Source: Methylococcus sp. EFPC2 (GTDB lineage Bacteria > Pseudomonadota > Gammaproteobacteria > Methylococcales > Methylococcaceae). From it: a DNA stretch of 64,000 nt. Below the pieces are notes generated by a model that was given only the letters and a program-made list of their open reading frames with translations, was not told the DNA's origin and ran no database searches. The translations under genes were made by a program, and so were the position numbers. The first letter of the stretch is position 1. The number at the start of each line of letters is the position of its first letter. Where the stretch lies: the NCBI RefSeq assembly GCF_016925495.1, contig NZ_CP070491.1:992001-1056000 (forward strand). Direction: 5' to 3'. Shown piece by piece: positions 43,853 to 52,530 of the stretch.

Positions 43853-44374
43853 TCAGGGATTCGCCGCATCGGACCCAGCATTCAGGGGCGAGAACGGATT
43901 TGGCTTTCCGTCCTCGGCCGTGGAAGCGGACGGCCGTCGATCCTCCTTGGCGCGATGCAGGACTTGCAAAGGCGATATCGTAGGACTCTGGGCTGGGGCG
44001 CTCCGGCCGATCATCCAGCGGCGCTGTTCCAGTTCGGTGAAGACGTAGCCGGAGACATTGAGATCCCCGTCGGCATCCTCCCAAGGCGCCACCCAGATGC
44101 GCATCACCTTGGCGGGCGTTCTAATCGGGGTGGGATCGTCGATCTTGGGAATTGGAGCCGGTTCCGTGGAAATTTCAGGCATAGCCGTCGCCGCCGTTTC
44201 CGATGCAGTGGGTGCTGTGTCCGATGAATGGACGGTGCTCTTCGCCTTGTCGGTCGCCTTGTAGGCCTCAACCGCCGAGATGCAAGTCGGATCGTCCGGC
44301 ATGCCCTTGCAGCCGTATTTGGCCGAGCAGCCGGTCAGGGAAACCGCAACGATGAAAAGGGTGAGCCGCTTCAT
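43853..44374 (-). CDS. traV: TraV, outer-membrane lipoprotein (VirB7-like)
   Basis: The product has 173 residues. The signal peptide carries a lipobox (VSLTGCSAKYGCKGMPDD) with the TraV-typical second Cys group, and the core reads VMRIWVAPWEDADGDLNVSG, a TraV signature. It anchors the TraK/TraB channel in the outer membrane. Its ATG overlaps the stop of the dsbC-like gene by 4 bp. Confidence 0.85.
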   Translation of the reverse strand: MKRLTLFIVAVSLTGCSAKYGCKGMPDDPTCISAVEAYKATDKAKSTVHSSDTAPTASETAATAMPEISTEPAPIPKIDDPTPIRTPAKVMRIWVAPWEDADGDLNVSGYVFTELEQRRWMIGRSAPAQSPTISPLQVLHRAKEDRRPSASTAEDGKPNPFSPLNAGSDAANP

Positions 44375-45195
44375 GGCTGGACGTCCTCCTTCCCGGCAGC
44401 CGGCTTTTCGCCTTCGGCTTGAGTCGTAGGTTCGTTGGGATGAGTCGGATTCGACGGCGGCTTGTTGGCCAGCCAGTCGGCCAGGCTGCCCGGGGCGCCC
44501 TTGAAGGTGCGGCCGTCCGGGGCGATCAGGAACGGCACCGCCTCAATGCCGAAGAGATGAGCGGTGACCAGAGCCCGCTGCATGGGCTCGCGGTCGCACT
44601 TCGCGTCGATCTCGGACGGCAGGCTGTCGTAGGTCTGATGTAGCAAGGCCTCCCGGGCCTTGTCCTTCGAAGGCGTTTGCAGCTCACAGCCGAGCTTCAT
44701 CACCAGGTTCTGCGACTCCGGCCCCAGGACCGGCACCGAAACCAGCTTGAAGGTGTAGCGCGCCTTGAGTGCCTCCATCTGTTTCTGCACCTTGCCGCAG
44801 TACGGGCAACGCGGGTCGACGAAGACCACGACCTGTTCTTTGCCGGTGCCGTAGCTGACGGGGCCGAGATCGTCGATCTTCAGCTTCATCTTGGCCAGAT
44901 CGATACGGTTGGCGACCCGGTCGACCTGATCGAGTTCGGTGACCGCCACCCGGTTCCAGACATCCATCAAGGTGCCGGTAATGACGAAACGGCCATTGCC
45001 GGACATGAAGAAGGTCCGGCCGCCAGCCTTGACCATCTGCAGGCCGTTGATGGGGAGCGCCTTCATGCCTTCGATCTTGGCCTTGGCCAGCAGATCGGCG
45101 GTGTCGGAAACGGTGGATGAATCGTGGGCGCTATTTGCCAAAGAAGTGCCCGCCAGGGCGCAAAGCAGCAGAGTCGGTAATAGGCGTGATGTCAT
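44371..45195 (-). CDS. dsbC: DsbC-like thiol-disulfide isomerase
   Basis: The product has 274 residues: signal peptide (ends SLANS), an N-terminal dimerisation-type domain, and a thioredoxin domain with active site CPYC near residue 130 (VVFVDPRCPYCGKV) and the cis-Pro region EAVPFLIAPDG. A charged Pro-rich tail follows. It would correct disulfides in Cys-rich TraN and TraU. SXT/R391 elements carry a dsbC at the same place. ATG 45195 has GAGGA 7 nt upstream. Confidence 0.88.
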   Translation of the reverse strand: MTSRLLPTLLLCALAGTSLANSAHDSSTVSDTADLLAKAKIEGMKALPINGLQMVKAGGRTFFMSGNGRFVITGTLMDVWNRVAVTELDQVDRVANRIDLAKMKLKIDDLGPVSYGTGKEQVVVFVDPRCPYCGKVQKQMEALKARYTFKLVSVPVLGPESQNLVMKLGCELQTPSKDKAREALLHQTYDSLPSEIDAKCDREPMQRALVTAHLFGIEAVPFLIAPDGRTFKGAPGSLADWLANKPPSNPTHPNEPTTQAEGEKPAAGKEDVQP

Positions 45196-45239
45196 GGTGT
45201 CCTCAGGTGATTGGCGGAAGCGATACCGATAAGTTGCGT

Positions 45240-46625
45240 TCAGTGGGCCGGATGGGGATTGCGCGCATCGCTGCGGGCATAAAGCCTGAGGGGTGTTCCC
45301 TTCTGCACGACAAACTCGATCTTGCGGGTGGCATCCACCTCGATGATAGGGAACAGGTTCTCCGCCATGTCCATGTAGTAGTGGGCCAGCCGGTCCATGG
45401 CATAGCCGGCGCCCTTGAGGGCGCCGCCCTCCATCGCCGATTCGCTGAAGGAGCGCTGGAACGGCGTGGTCGCCACACCGGCCGGGCCGGCCAAGGCCAG
45501 CACCTGGGTCTGGTTGCGCCCGAAGGCGTCGGAGAAGCCGCGCAGGAATCCGGCCAGCAAGGCATTGCCCAGCAACTGCCCCTGCTTGCTGACAACCCGT
45601 CCGCGGATGCCAACTTTGCCGTCCTCGCCGACGGCATAGGCATCGATGGGCACCTCGATCACACCGCCGTCATCCCGCACGCAGGAAATGGATTCGCCAC
45701 GGATGTAGGCGCGCTCCGAACTGAGATCGCCGTAGCCGGCCGAGACCAGGAAGCACTCGCGCACGTCCGCCCGGTAGCGGTTGGGCAGGATGGCCTCGTC
45801 CTTCAGGCGCGCCAGTACCGGGAACGGCTCCTTGCGCGCACCCTTGCCGGTGGGGGCATCCAAACCGTTCAGGAGATTGCCCGACAGGATGCTGCCGGCG
45901 GGGATGAAAACCTCCGTCTGGGACGTCGGGCCTTGTGATGCCGGAACATCCTGTCCAGGAGAGGATTCATTAGTCGGTTTCGGCTTGATGACACGGATCT
46001 CCAAGCGGCCTTTGTTCTGGCCGGCAGTCTGAGGTTGGCCGGGACCCATGCCGCCGGCCGAGCCGCCGTATGGCGCCGGCGTTGGTGGCTGTGCGAACAG
46101 CGCGTCCAGGTCCTGATGAGTCGGTGACTTTGCCGCGGGTAACCGCGGCAGCCGCTCGCGCTCGGCGGGCGGCAGGATGGGCTGAGTGCCGGTAGTGTCG
46201 GATTTCTCCGTCACGGCCTCCTTGGCCCGGCGCAGGCTGTCGATTTCCGATCGCAGGGACTCGATCTGGCCTTGATGGCTGGTCGCCTGTTCCTCGTTCA
46301 TGCGCCGCAGGCGCTCCTCGTCCGACAGACGGGACCGCTTCTGTTCTTCCTCGAGTCCGGCCAGCCGGCGCAACAGGTCCTCGTTTTTCTGGGCGACCTG
46401 TTTCAACTGGGTCGCCAGCCCGTCGATACCTAAAGATCGCGGATCCGAGTCGGTCAGGATGTGTTTGACGACCTGCTGCTTGTCGGCCTTTTGAGCCGGT
46501 TCCGGCGCGAAATTGGCGATGGCAGTGACCACGCCCAGGCCCGCCGCAACGATGCCGCCGACGGCGAGGCCCCGTTTCGCGCTGGGACCGAGGGCGTCCC
46601 AACGGTCCTTGAAGCTTTGCATCAT
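45240..46625 (-). CDS. traB: TraB, VirB10-like channel protein
   Basis: The product has 461 residues: one membrane segment near 18-40, a coiled coil about 60-140 (QLKQVAQKNEDLLRRLAGLE), a Pro-rich linker, and the C-terminal TrbI/VirB10 barrel (TEVFIPAGSILSGNLLNGLDAP, VVSKQGQLLGNALLAGFLRG). It spans the envelope and joins inner and outer membrane parts of the secretion channel. Its start overlaps the traK stop by 4 bp. Confidence 0.9.
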   Translation of the reverse strand: MMQSFKDRWDALGPSAKRGLAVGGIVAAGLGVVTAIANFAPEPAQKADKQQVVKHILTDSDPRSLGIDGLATQLKQVAQKNEDLLRRLAGLEEEQKRSRLSDEERLRRMNEEQATSHQGQIESLRSEIDSLRRAKEAVTEKSDTTGTQPILPPAERERLPRLPAAKSPTHQDLDALFAQPPTPAPYGGSAGGMGPGQPQTAGQNKGRLEIRVIKPKPTNESSPGQDVPASQGPTSQTEVFIPAGSILSGNLLNGLDAPTGKGARKEPFPVLARLKDEAILPNRYRADVRECFLVSAGYGDLSSERAYIRGESISCVRDDGGVIEVPIDAYAVGEDGKVGIRGRVVSKQGQLLGNALLAGFLRGFSDAFGRNQTQVLALAGPAGVATTPFQRSFSESAMEGGALKGAGYAMDRLAHYYMDMAENLFPIIEVDATRKIEFVVQKGTPLRLYARSDARNPHPAH

Positions 46626-47494
46626 CGACCGGACCCTTTCAGCAGCGAGGGACGCACCGTGGTGTCTTCATCCCGTGGTCGTCGGATCGCGACATACAGT
46701 TCGGTGGCTTCGCCTGCTTCGAGCAGAACCTTGGGCCAGGCGGCCACGGCCAGCACCTCACCGCCGGCATCGGCACAGGAGCGCTCATCCAGTTCCAGGC
46801 TATTCGGGCCGGTATTGTGGGCGACACCGACCAGCAACACCCGATCATGCCCTTCCAGAGCCTGTCCCGTCCGGGTTTGCGAGCCCGGCTGGGTACAGCG
46901 AATCTGCTCGCCCGCGCCGGGCTCGCGCAGGGCATAACCCTTGGGCGTCTTCATCTGGGCAAGCATCCGAAAGGTGGCCTTCAGCTCGGCGATATAGTCC
47001 TGGGATGAATTGCCGACCCGGCCTCCCATGCTTTTCTCGGTGCTCTGCAGCGAGCCGAGCTTCTTGTACTGGCCGGCATCGAGAGTCAGGCGGATTTCCC
47101 GCGGCGGGATGCGCCGAGGCGCCAGCGTCAATGACAGGGCCAGTTCTTCGGTGTCGCCGGGGGTGATATACAGCGTCACCGGCGTTTCGTCGGGCGTGGC
47201 CACGTAGAGCACATTGCCTTCGACCTGGGTCGTCGCCTGGCTGACCGTGCGCACATGGGGCCGGTCGAACGGGGTCATGATGCGGTTCAGGTGGCCGACG
47301 GCGACGGGAATGATCTCGTTGACGCCGGGAACGATTTGGATCGTCTGGGGCGCCGTGGAAACAGCGGAATCGCGTTTGGACTCGGTCAGCACGTTTGCCG
47401 GTACCGCGGGACTTTCCACGGTGGTGGGCTCGGCCTGCACACTCGCAGCCAACGCGTACAGGATTGCGGCGGTTTGTCGATGGAGCGACTTCAT
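46622..47494 (-). CDS. traK: TraK, VirB9-like secretin
   Basis: The product has 290 residues with a signal peptide (ends SVQA). The N-terminal domain region (IQIVPGVNEIIPVAVGHLNR, MTPFDRPHVRT) is characteristic of TraK, and the C-terminal half has the beta-rich TraK/VirB9 pattern. It overlaps traE and traB by 4 bp on each side. Confidence 0.88.
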   Translation of the reverse strand: MKSLHRQTAAILYALAASVQAEPTTVESPAVPANVLTESKRDSAVSTAPQTIQIVPGVNEIIPVAVGHLNRIMTPFDRPHVRTVSQATTQVEGNVLYVATPDETPVTLYITPGDTEELALSLTLAPRRIPPREIRLTLDAGQYKKLGSLQSTEKSMGGRVGNSSQDYIAELKATFRMLAQMKTPKGYALREPGAGEQIRCTQPGSQTRTGQALEGHDRVLLVGVAHNTGPNSLELDERSCADAGGEVLAVAAWPKVLLEAGEATELYVAIRRPRDEDTTVRPSLLKGSGR

Positions 47495-48099
47495 CTTGGG
47501 CGTTCCTGCGGTTGTTTGAGGACCTTCAGGCGTTCCACGGTGCGCGGCTCGTCCGGGTACACGTCGATATAATCCAGGCGGGGCCGATAGTTGCGGGTGG
47601 AAAGCACGAACTCGTAGGTGCGGTTGCGGGTTTCCGCCTTGGAATTGGGGCCCTGCGTGGTCAGCTCGCCGGTGACGAAGACCTTGTCAGTTTCGCTTTC
47701 GTAATTGACCTGGCGCGGTTTGAAGCTGGTGGCGATGTGGTCCATCTTGATGGCGCTGATCTGCTCCGACATCGCATCCATGACCGACCGGTAGATCTCA
47801 GTGGAGAGCAGTGGCGCGAGGGCGTTGGCGATGAATTCGGAGGTGGCGGGTGTCACGTTGCCCAGGAGTTCCGCCAGATAGAGTCCCCAGGATTCCTTCA
47901 ACTCGCTGGAGGCGGTGTTGCGGGTGATCTCGACTTCCTTGGTTAGGTTCGGCGGGACCAACACTACGGCACGTTCGGTACGCAAGGCTGCCAGCGCGCT
48001 GATGCCGTTGGTGATGACCAGCCCGATCAACACGACCCGGTGCAGCCGGTTCTCGGCCTGGACGATACGCCAGGACTCCAAGAGATGGGTAAGCTTCAC
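47491..48099 (-). CDS. traE: TraE, inner-membrane pilus assembly protein
   Basis: The product has 202 residues with an N-terminal membrane segment (VVLIGLVITNGISALAAL) and the TraE core (ESWGLYLAELLGNVTPATSE, NYESETDKVFVTGELTT). The start is GTG at 48099, which overlaps the traL stop (GTGA); the frame continues upstream but lies within traL. TraE is the VirB5/B8-position inner-membrane component in F-like systems. Confidence 0.88.
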   Translation of the reverse strand: MKLTHLLESWRIVQAENRLHRVVLIGLVITNGISALAALRTERAVVLVPPNLTKEVEITRNTASSELKESWGLYLAELLGNVTPATSEFIANALAPLLSTEIYRSVMDAMSEQISAIKMDHIATSFKPRQVNYESETDKVFVTGELTTQGPNSKAETRNRTYEFVLSTRNYRPRLDYIDVYPDEPRTVERLKVLKQPQERPR

Positions 48100-48377
48100 G
48101 GGTAAAACGCCCGGATGAAGGGATTCGGGATGGTGATGGCATTGCTGGGCAATAACCCGATCCAATAGGCCGCGTGCAGGGGATACCCGTCCGGGCGATT
48201 GTCGCGGAAGCGGCGATAGGCCTTGATGGCGACGACCGCCAACACCAGCATGATCGTCACCTGGCCGATCAGTATCCCCAGGATCAGCAGGAAGGCGGCC
48301 GGCGCGAATTCATCAGCGCTCCAGATCAGCAGGGTGACCGGATCGTCGATGTGCTTGGGTATGCTCACAGGCTCCAT
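48096..48377 (-). CDS. traL: TraL, pilus assembly protein
   Basis: The product has 93 residues with two close membrane segments (FAPAAFLLILGILIGQVTIM and the following hydrophobic stretch) and TraL landmarks IPKHIDDP near the start and HAAYWIGLLP near the end. ATG 48377 has GAGGA 7 nt upstream. It is the first gene of the minus-strand transfer operon. Confidence 0.88.
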   Translation of the reverse strand: MEPVSIPKHIDDPVTLLIWSADEFAPAAFLLILGILIGQVTIMLVLAVVAIKAYRRFRDNRPDGYPLHAAYWIGLLPSNAITIPNPFIRAFYP

Positions 48378-48720
48378 ATCAATTCCTCGAAAACGTCGAG
48401 TCATTGTCCGGAGCCGGAAGTGGAGGAGTGTCCAAATAGATGCTCGGTTCAACGCATCTTTATTGGAACGCTGTGAATGCGTCGAGCCACCGTCTCTGAC
48501 GTTTACCTAGGATACGGATGCTCTCTCCCCCGGCGACACTGCTGATCTGGGAGACGCCGCCCGCCGGATCGGCAACGGCTTACCCTGTTTGATACGAATT
48601 CAATTGTCCGATCAGGAAGTTAGGGCTGACTCGCCGATCGGCACAAGGATCGGCAGTATTCAGCGAATCGTGTAGACTAAGGTCTGTTGCAACAATGCCT
48701 TACGCGAACCTAAGATCGGC
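48378..48720. other. Divergent upstream region of traL and the Fic gene
   Basis: No gene found. It must hold the promoter of the transfer operon (minus) and of the Fic gene (plus). A plus-strand TAGACT near 48677 could be a -10 element, but no clear -35 is seen. A repeat of GATCGGCA occurs near 48637-48655 and again at the Fic start. Confidence 0.4.
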
Positions 48721-49917
48721 ATGGCTGAACTCGCTGAAACTCCCTCCCGCATCGAACCCTGCCTGTCGGAAAATGTACCCGTAGAGGTCGCCGATACCCT
48801 CGCCGCCCTGACCGCGGCGGCGGAAAGGCTGAGCAACCGGTTGCACCCGAGCACCGTTGCCAACCTCGCCGACCTGGTCCGGATCATGAACTGCTACTAC
48901 TCGAACCTGATCGAAGGGCATACCACCACGCCGAGGGACATCGAACGCGCCCTGGAGAACGACCGGGATGGGGAAGAAACCCGCCGCAATCTGCAGGTCG
49001 AGGCGCGGACGCATATCCGCGTGCAGCGGATGATCGATCGCCGCTATGCGGAGGGCACTCTGCCCGAGCCGGCTTCCGCGGATTTCCTGCGCCGGCTGCA
49101 CCGCGAGTTCTATGAGGAGGCACCGGACGCCATGCTCTGGGTCGAGGGTGCCGGGCACCGATTCCGGATGGAGCCGGGCCAATTCCGAACCTTCCCAGAG
49201 CAAGACGTGACGGTCGGCCGGCATATTCCCCCCGGCAGCGAGCGGGTGGAAGACTTCATGCGGTACTTCGAGCAGCGCTATCGCCTGGCATCCATGGGAA
49301 AAGGCGGGCGCATCATCGCCCTGGCCGCCGCCCATCACCGCCTGAACTACATCCACCCCTTCCCGGACGGCAACGGACGGGTCAGCTGATTGATGAGCCA
49401 TGCCATGGGCCTCATGGCGGGCATCGGCGCGGGCTGGTTGTGGTCGGTGTCGCGCGGTCTCGCCCGCGGACTGCAAAGCCGGCAGGAATACAAACAGATG
49501 ATGGACTATGCCGATAGTCACAGGCAGGGCGATCTCGACGGCCGCGGCAATCTATCGCAAAAGGCCCTGATCGAATTCATCCACTGGTTTCTGCGCGTGT
49601 GCCTGGATCAGGTGAACTTCATGACCGGCTTGTTCGAGTTCGACCACCTCGCCGGGCGGCTCAACGTCTACGTGGAGCGTACGGCCATGAAGCCGGAAGC
49701 CTTCCACATATTGGAGCGCGTACTGTTGCAAGGCGAAATGCCGCGCGGCGAAGCCGGACGGATCACAGGACTCAAGGAACGGAGCGCGCGCATGGTGCTC
49801 GCCGGTCTGGTGGAACATGGCATTCTGGGATCGGTAACGCCCAAAGGGCCCGTGTCGCTGCGCTTTCCGAGCGAGACGGCCGAGATTTTGTTTCCACTCC
49901 TATTTGCCGACGGCTGA
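48721..49917 (+). pseudogene. Fic-family AMP transferase gene with in-frame stop
   Basis: The reading frame would encode 398 residues but is interrupted by TGA at 49387-49389, right after the Fic motif HPFPDGNGR (about residues 212-220). The expected codon there is CGA (GRVSRLMSHAM), so a single C-to-T change explains it. The N-terminal inhibitory helix motif SNLIEG (61-66) marks a class II self-inhibited Fic protein. After the stop the frame continues with a conserved Fic C-terminus and a winged-helix-like end ([20 protein letters not shown]). The upstream half alone has the catalytic His but lacks the following helix. It lies divergent from traL, at the SXT hotspot position there. Confidence 0.82.
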
Positions 49918-50172
49918 TTCGCAGATCGCTGCTCGTGCTCTCGGGATGTCGGACGGTTATTACTTACGCACCAAATAAAGAGACTCATGCACCAAAAATG
50001 TCAATCATACTCAAGCTGTAACCTCTTAAGTTGATAATTTTATTAACAAATGGAATAGGCGCAGCATTTGCCGGAAATAACAAATTTTCTGACGATCGAA
50101 TGATCACAACATCGGACGATTCCATCCAATCTGATTTGTAAACCTAAGTTTCTGTTAACCGAGGAGAAAAAA
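49918..50172. other. AT-rich spacer before the smbP-like gene
   Basis: No gene, repeat or clear terminator found; the DNA is more AT-rich than either flank. Confidence 0.4.
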
Positions 50173-50550
50173 ATGAAAACAACAACCGTTATGTTATTGA
50201 TCGGCACAACTCTACTCTTGGGGAATCCAGTTCTTGCGGAAGAACATGGCCAAGAAGCCACCCAGCACCTCGATCAAGCGGTGGAAAGAGGCACGAAGGG
50301 TGATGCGGCAGGGGCTGCCGTCCATACCGAAGAAGCCCAAAAGCATGTGATCGAGCAGAATGCCGAACACCCCTACACCCAGCCGTCCAAACAAATCACC
50401 GGCGAGAACCCGAAGGCAGAGCACGATAAAGCCACCTTCGACCAGATGAGAAAGGCCACCGGTCACGCGAAAAAGGGACATGGCAAGGAAGCCGGCACTG
50501 CCGCTGGTAAGGCAGCTACCCACTTACAGGAAAAAGAGCAATCAAAGTAA
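50173..50550 (+). CDS. SmbP-like small periplasmic metal-binding protein
   Basis: The product has 125 residues: signal peptide (ends VLAEE), then His-containing helical repeats (EHGQEATQHLDQAVERG, AVHTEEAQKHVIEQNAEH, KATGHAKKGHGKEAG). This spaced-His, all-helical composition resembles SmbP of Nitrosomonas, a copper-binding periplasmic protein. ATG 50173 has GAGGAG 7 nt upstream. It has its own hairpin terminator and precedes the cus genes. Confidence 0.75.
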   Translation: MKTTTVMLLIGTTLLLGNPVLAEEHGQEATQHLDQAVERGTKGDAAGAAVHTEEAQKHVIEQNAEHPYTQPSKQITGENPKAEHDKATFDQMRKATGHAKKGHGKEAGTAAGKAATHLQEKEQSK

Positions 50551-50564
50551 GCTTCCTATCCGGT

Positions 50565-50598
50565 CAAAGCTCGGCGGAGGTCATCTCGGCGAGCTTTG
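50565..50598 (+). terminator. Hairpin after smbP-like gene
   Basis: CAAAGCTCG and CGAGCTTTG form a perfect 9-bp stem 15 bp after the stop. The T content after it is low, so termination strength is uncertain. Confidence 0.5.
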
Positions 50599-50702
50599 TA
50601 TGGACGCGGCCCCTCCAGCTATTCTTAGCTTATTGCCACTTCAACTTGTGGCATTGATGTGCTAGTTTGATTATTAATTAGTTTTTCTCCGAGCTCCCCT
50701 TT

Positions 50703-51131
50703 GTGTTGAAAGCCTTGCTCGCCCAACGAAACCGTCCTTACCTGCACGCTTTGGTGTACGTGCTGCTCGTAAGCCTGGTTTCCGTGCTTATGTTTTCAAC
50801 CTGCGCCATGCCTACACCCTGGCGTATCGCCTCGGTGGAGACAATGTCAACGGGGTGTTCTGAATCGGCAGACCACGCGCAAGAGCATCAAGATCACCAG
50901 TCCGAGCCCGTTCAAGACTGTTCTTTCAAGCCTTGTCTCGACTCCCAACCCAACCCGGTTTTCGGATACAAGCTGGATAAGCCGGAGATCCCGGTTTTCA
51001 TTCTGTCCTTGATCTGGATCATTGGAAGTTTATTCCTTCCCGTTCAAGCTCAACGTATTCCTCGCGTCACCGCTCCCCCCGACGGTCGGCGAATCCCGCT
51101 GATCTATCAGTTCTGTACGCTTCTGAATTAG
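50703..51131 (+). CDS. Two-TM Cys/His protein preceding cusC
   Basis: The product has 142 residues: a membrane segment near 14-32, a periplasmic-type loop with His and several Cys (CSESADHAQEHQDHQSE, DCSFKPC), and a second membrane segment near 97-115, then a basic tail. The start is GTG at 50703 with no good SD. The layout parallels the product of 12679-13137, which precedes czcC. A named family was not recognised. Confidence 0.5.
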   Translation: MLKALLAQRNRPYLHALVYVLLVSLVSVLMFSTCAMPTPWRIASVETMSTGCSESADHAQEHQDHQSEPVQDCSFKPCLDSQPNPVFGYKLDKPEIPVFILSLIWIIGSLFLPVQAQRIPRVTAPPDGRRIPLIYQFCTLLN

Positions 51132-51225
51132 CCCGTTCTCCCGAGCTCGAAATGCGCCGTTAACTGGCGATTGAGGGTTTCTGCGCCTGGCAGGGCCTTC
51201 GGTTTCTGCAATCGAGGAGAACTTG

Positions 51226-52530
51226 ATGTTTTTTATGTCCCTGTGGCCGCCCCACCGCGCGTCTTTGACGTCGGTGACGGTGGCGATCTATCTCGCCGCA
51301 ATCTCAGGCGGTGCGCACGCCGACGAGCCCATCCTGTCGCCCGAAAGGGCCGTCGCCCTAGCCTTGGAAGGCAATCCGAGTCTTGCCCAAATCAAGGCGC
51401 GTGCCGAGGCGATGGCGGCCATCCCCTCTCAGGAAGGGACGCTGCCCGACCCAACCCTGAATCTCGACGCGCTCAATCTACCCACCGCCAACGGTTTGAA
51501 CCTCCGCAAGGAGGACATGACGATGATGGAAGTCGGACTCAGCCAGGCCATTCCCTTCCCCGGCAAGCTGACGCTAAAGGAGAAAGCCGCCGAATTCGAA
51601 GCGGAAGCTGCGGCCAACACCGTCGAAGAAGCGCGCCTGCGTCTGGCCCGCGATGTGAAAATCCGCTGGTGGCAACTGATGTACATGCATCGCTCGCTCA
51701 TCATCATCGCAGACACCGAGCGCTTGCTCCAGCAACTAGTCGAAATCGCCGACGCCAAATACCGGGTGGGCGAGGGACTGCAGCAGGACGTCCTGTCGGC
51801 GCGATTGGAGTTGGCCAAGCTGGGCCAACAAAGAGCCCAGCACGTCGGCATGCATCGGAGCGAGATCGCCCGCCTGAATGCTTTATTGAACCGGTCCATG
51901 GATAGCCCCATCCGCTTGCCGGGCGAGGTGGACACGGCGTTGCCGGATATTCAGTCGGAAGCGGACTTGCTGGCGACGGCCGAGCGCTCGCGTCCGCTTC
52001 TGGCGCAGCGCAAGCACGCGATAGACGCGGCGCAAACCCGGCTTGAGCTGGCTAAAAAGGATTATTACCCGGACTTCACGCTGGGTGCCGGATACGCCTT
52101 TCGCCAGAATACCCCCACGGGTCAAAGCCGCAGCGATTTCGCCAACTTTCGGCTCAGTCTGAATCTACCCATTTATGCGGACAGTAAGCAATCGAAGGCC
52201 ATTGACCAGCGCAACAGCGAGTTGCTCAAGGAACGTTATGCCCTGGATGAAGCGGAGCGCAAAACCCAGACCGAGATCGCTTCTTCTCTGGCCGTGTATC
52301 GGGGCGACCGCGAACAATTCAGGCTTTTTGAAGACAACATCCTCCCCCTCGCGCAACAAACCGTTGCGTCCGCACTGACCGCCTATCAGGTCGGCAAGAC
52401 CGACTTTCTCAACGTCATCCGCGCCGAAAATACCTGGTTCGATTACCGGATGCAGTATTGGCAGGCCTTGGCGGACGCCCACCAGGCTTTGGCCCGACTG
52501 ATGGCCGCTGCCGGGAAGGAGGCCCCATGA
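51226..52530 (+). CDS. cusC: TolC-family outer-membrane factor (CusC-like)
   Basis: The product has 434 residues with a signal peptide (ends GGAHA) and two helical repeats of the OEP family (AVALALEGNPSLAQIKARAE, and SRPLLAQRKHAIDAAQTRLE). ATG 51226 has GAGGAG 6 nt upstream; a TTG directly before it is in frame. Its stop overlaps the next gene by ATGA. It forms the exit channel for the CusBA pump that follows. Confidence 0.85.
   Translation: MFFMSLWPPHRASLTSVTVAIYLAAISGGAHADEPILSPERAVALALEGNPSLAQIKARAEAMAAIPSQEGTLPDPTLNLDALNLPTANGLNLRKEDMTMMEVGLSQAIPFPGKLTLKEKAAEFEAEAAANTVEEARLRLARDVKIRWWQLMYMHRSLIIIADTERLLQQLVEIADAKYRVGEGLQQDVLSARLELAKLGQQRAQHVGMHRSEIARLNALLNRSMDSPIRLPGEVDTALPDIQSEADLLATAERSRPLLAQRKHAIDAAQTRLELAKKDYYPDFTLGAGYAFRQNTPTGQSRSDFANFRLSLNLPIYADSKQSKAIDQRNSELLKERYALDEAERKTQTEIASSLAVYRGDREQFRLFEDNILPLAQQTVASALTAYQVGKTDFLNVIRAENTWFDYRMQYWQALADAHQALARLMAAAGKEAP

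Noticed and set aside
43734-44084. 116-codon frame over the traA-traV gap
   Set aside because: Overlaps traV in another frame and is Arg-rich; a shadow.
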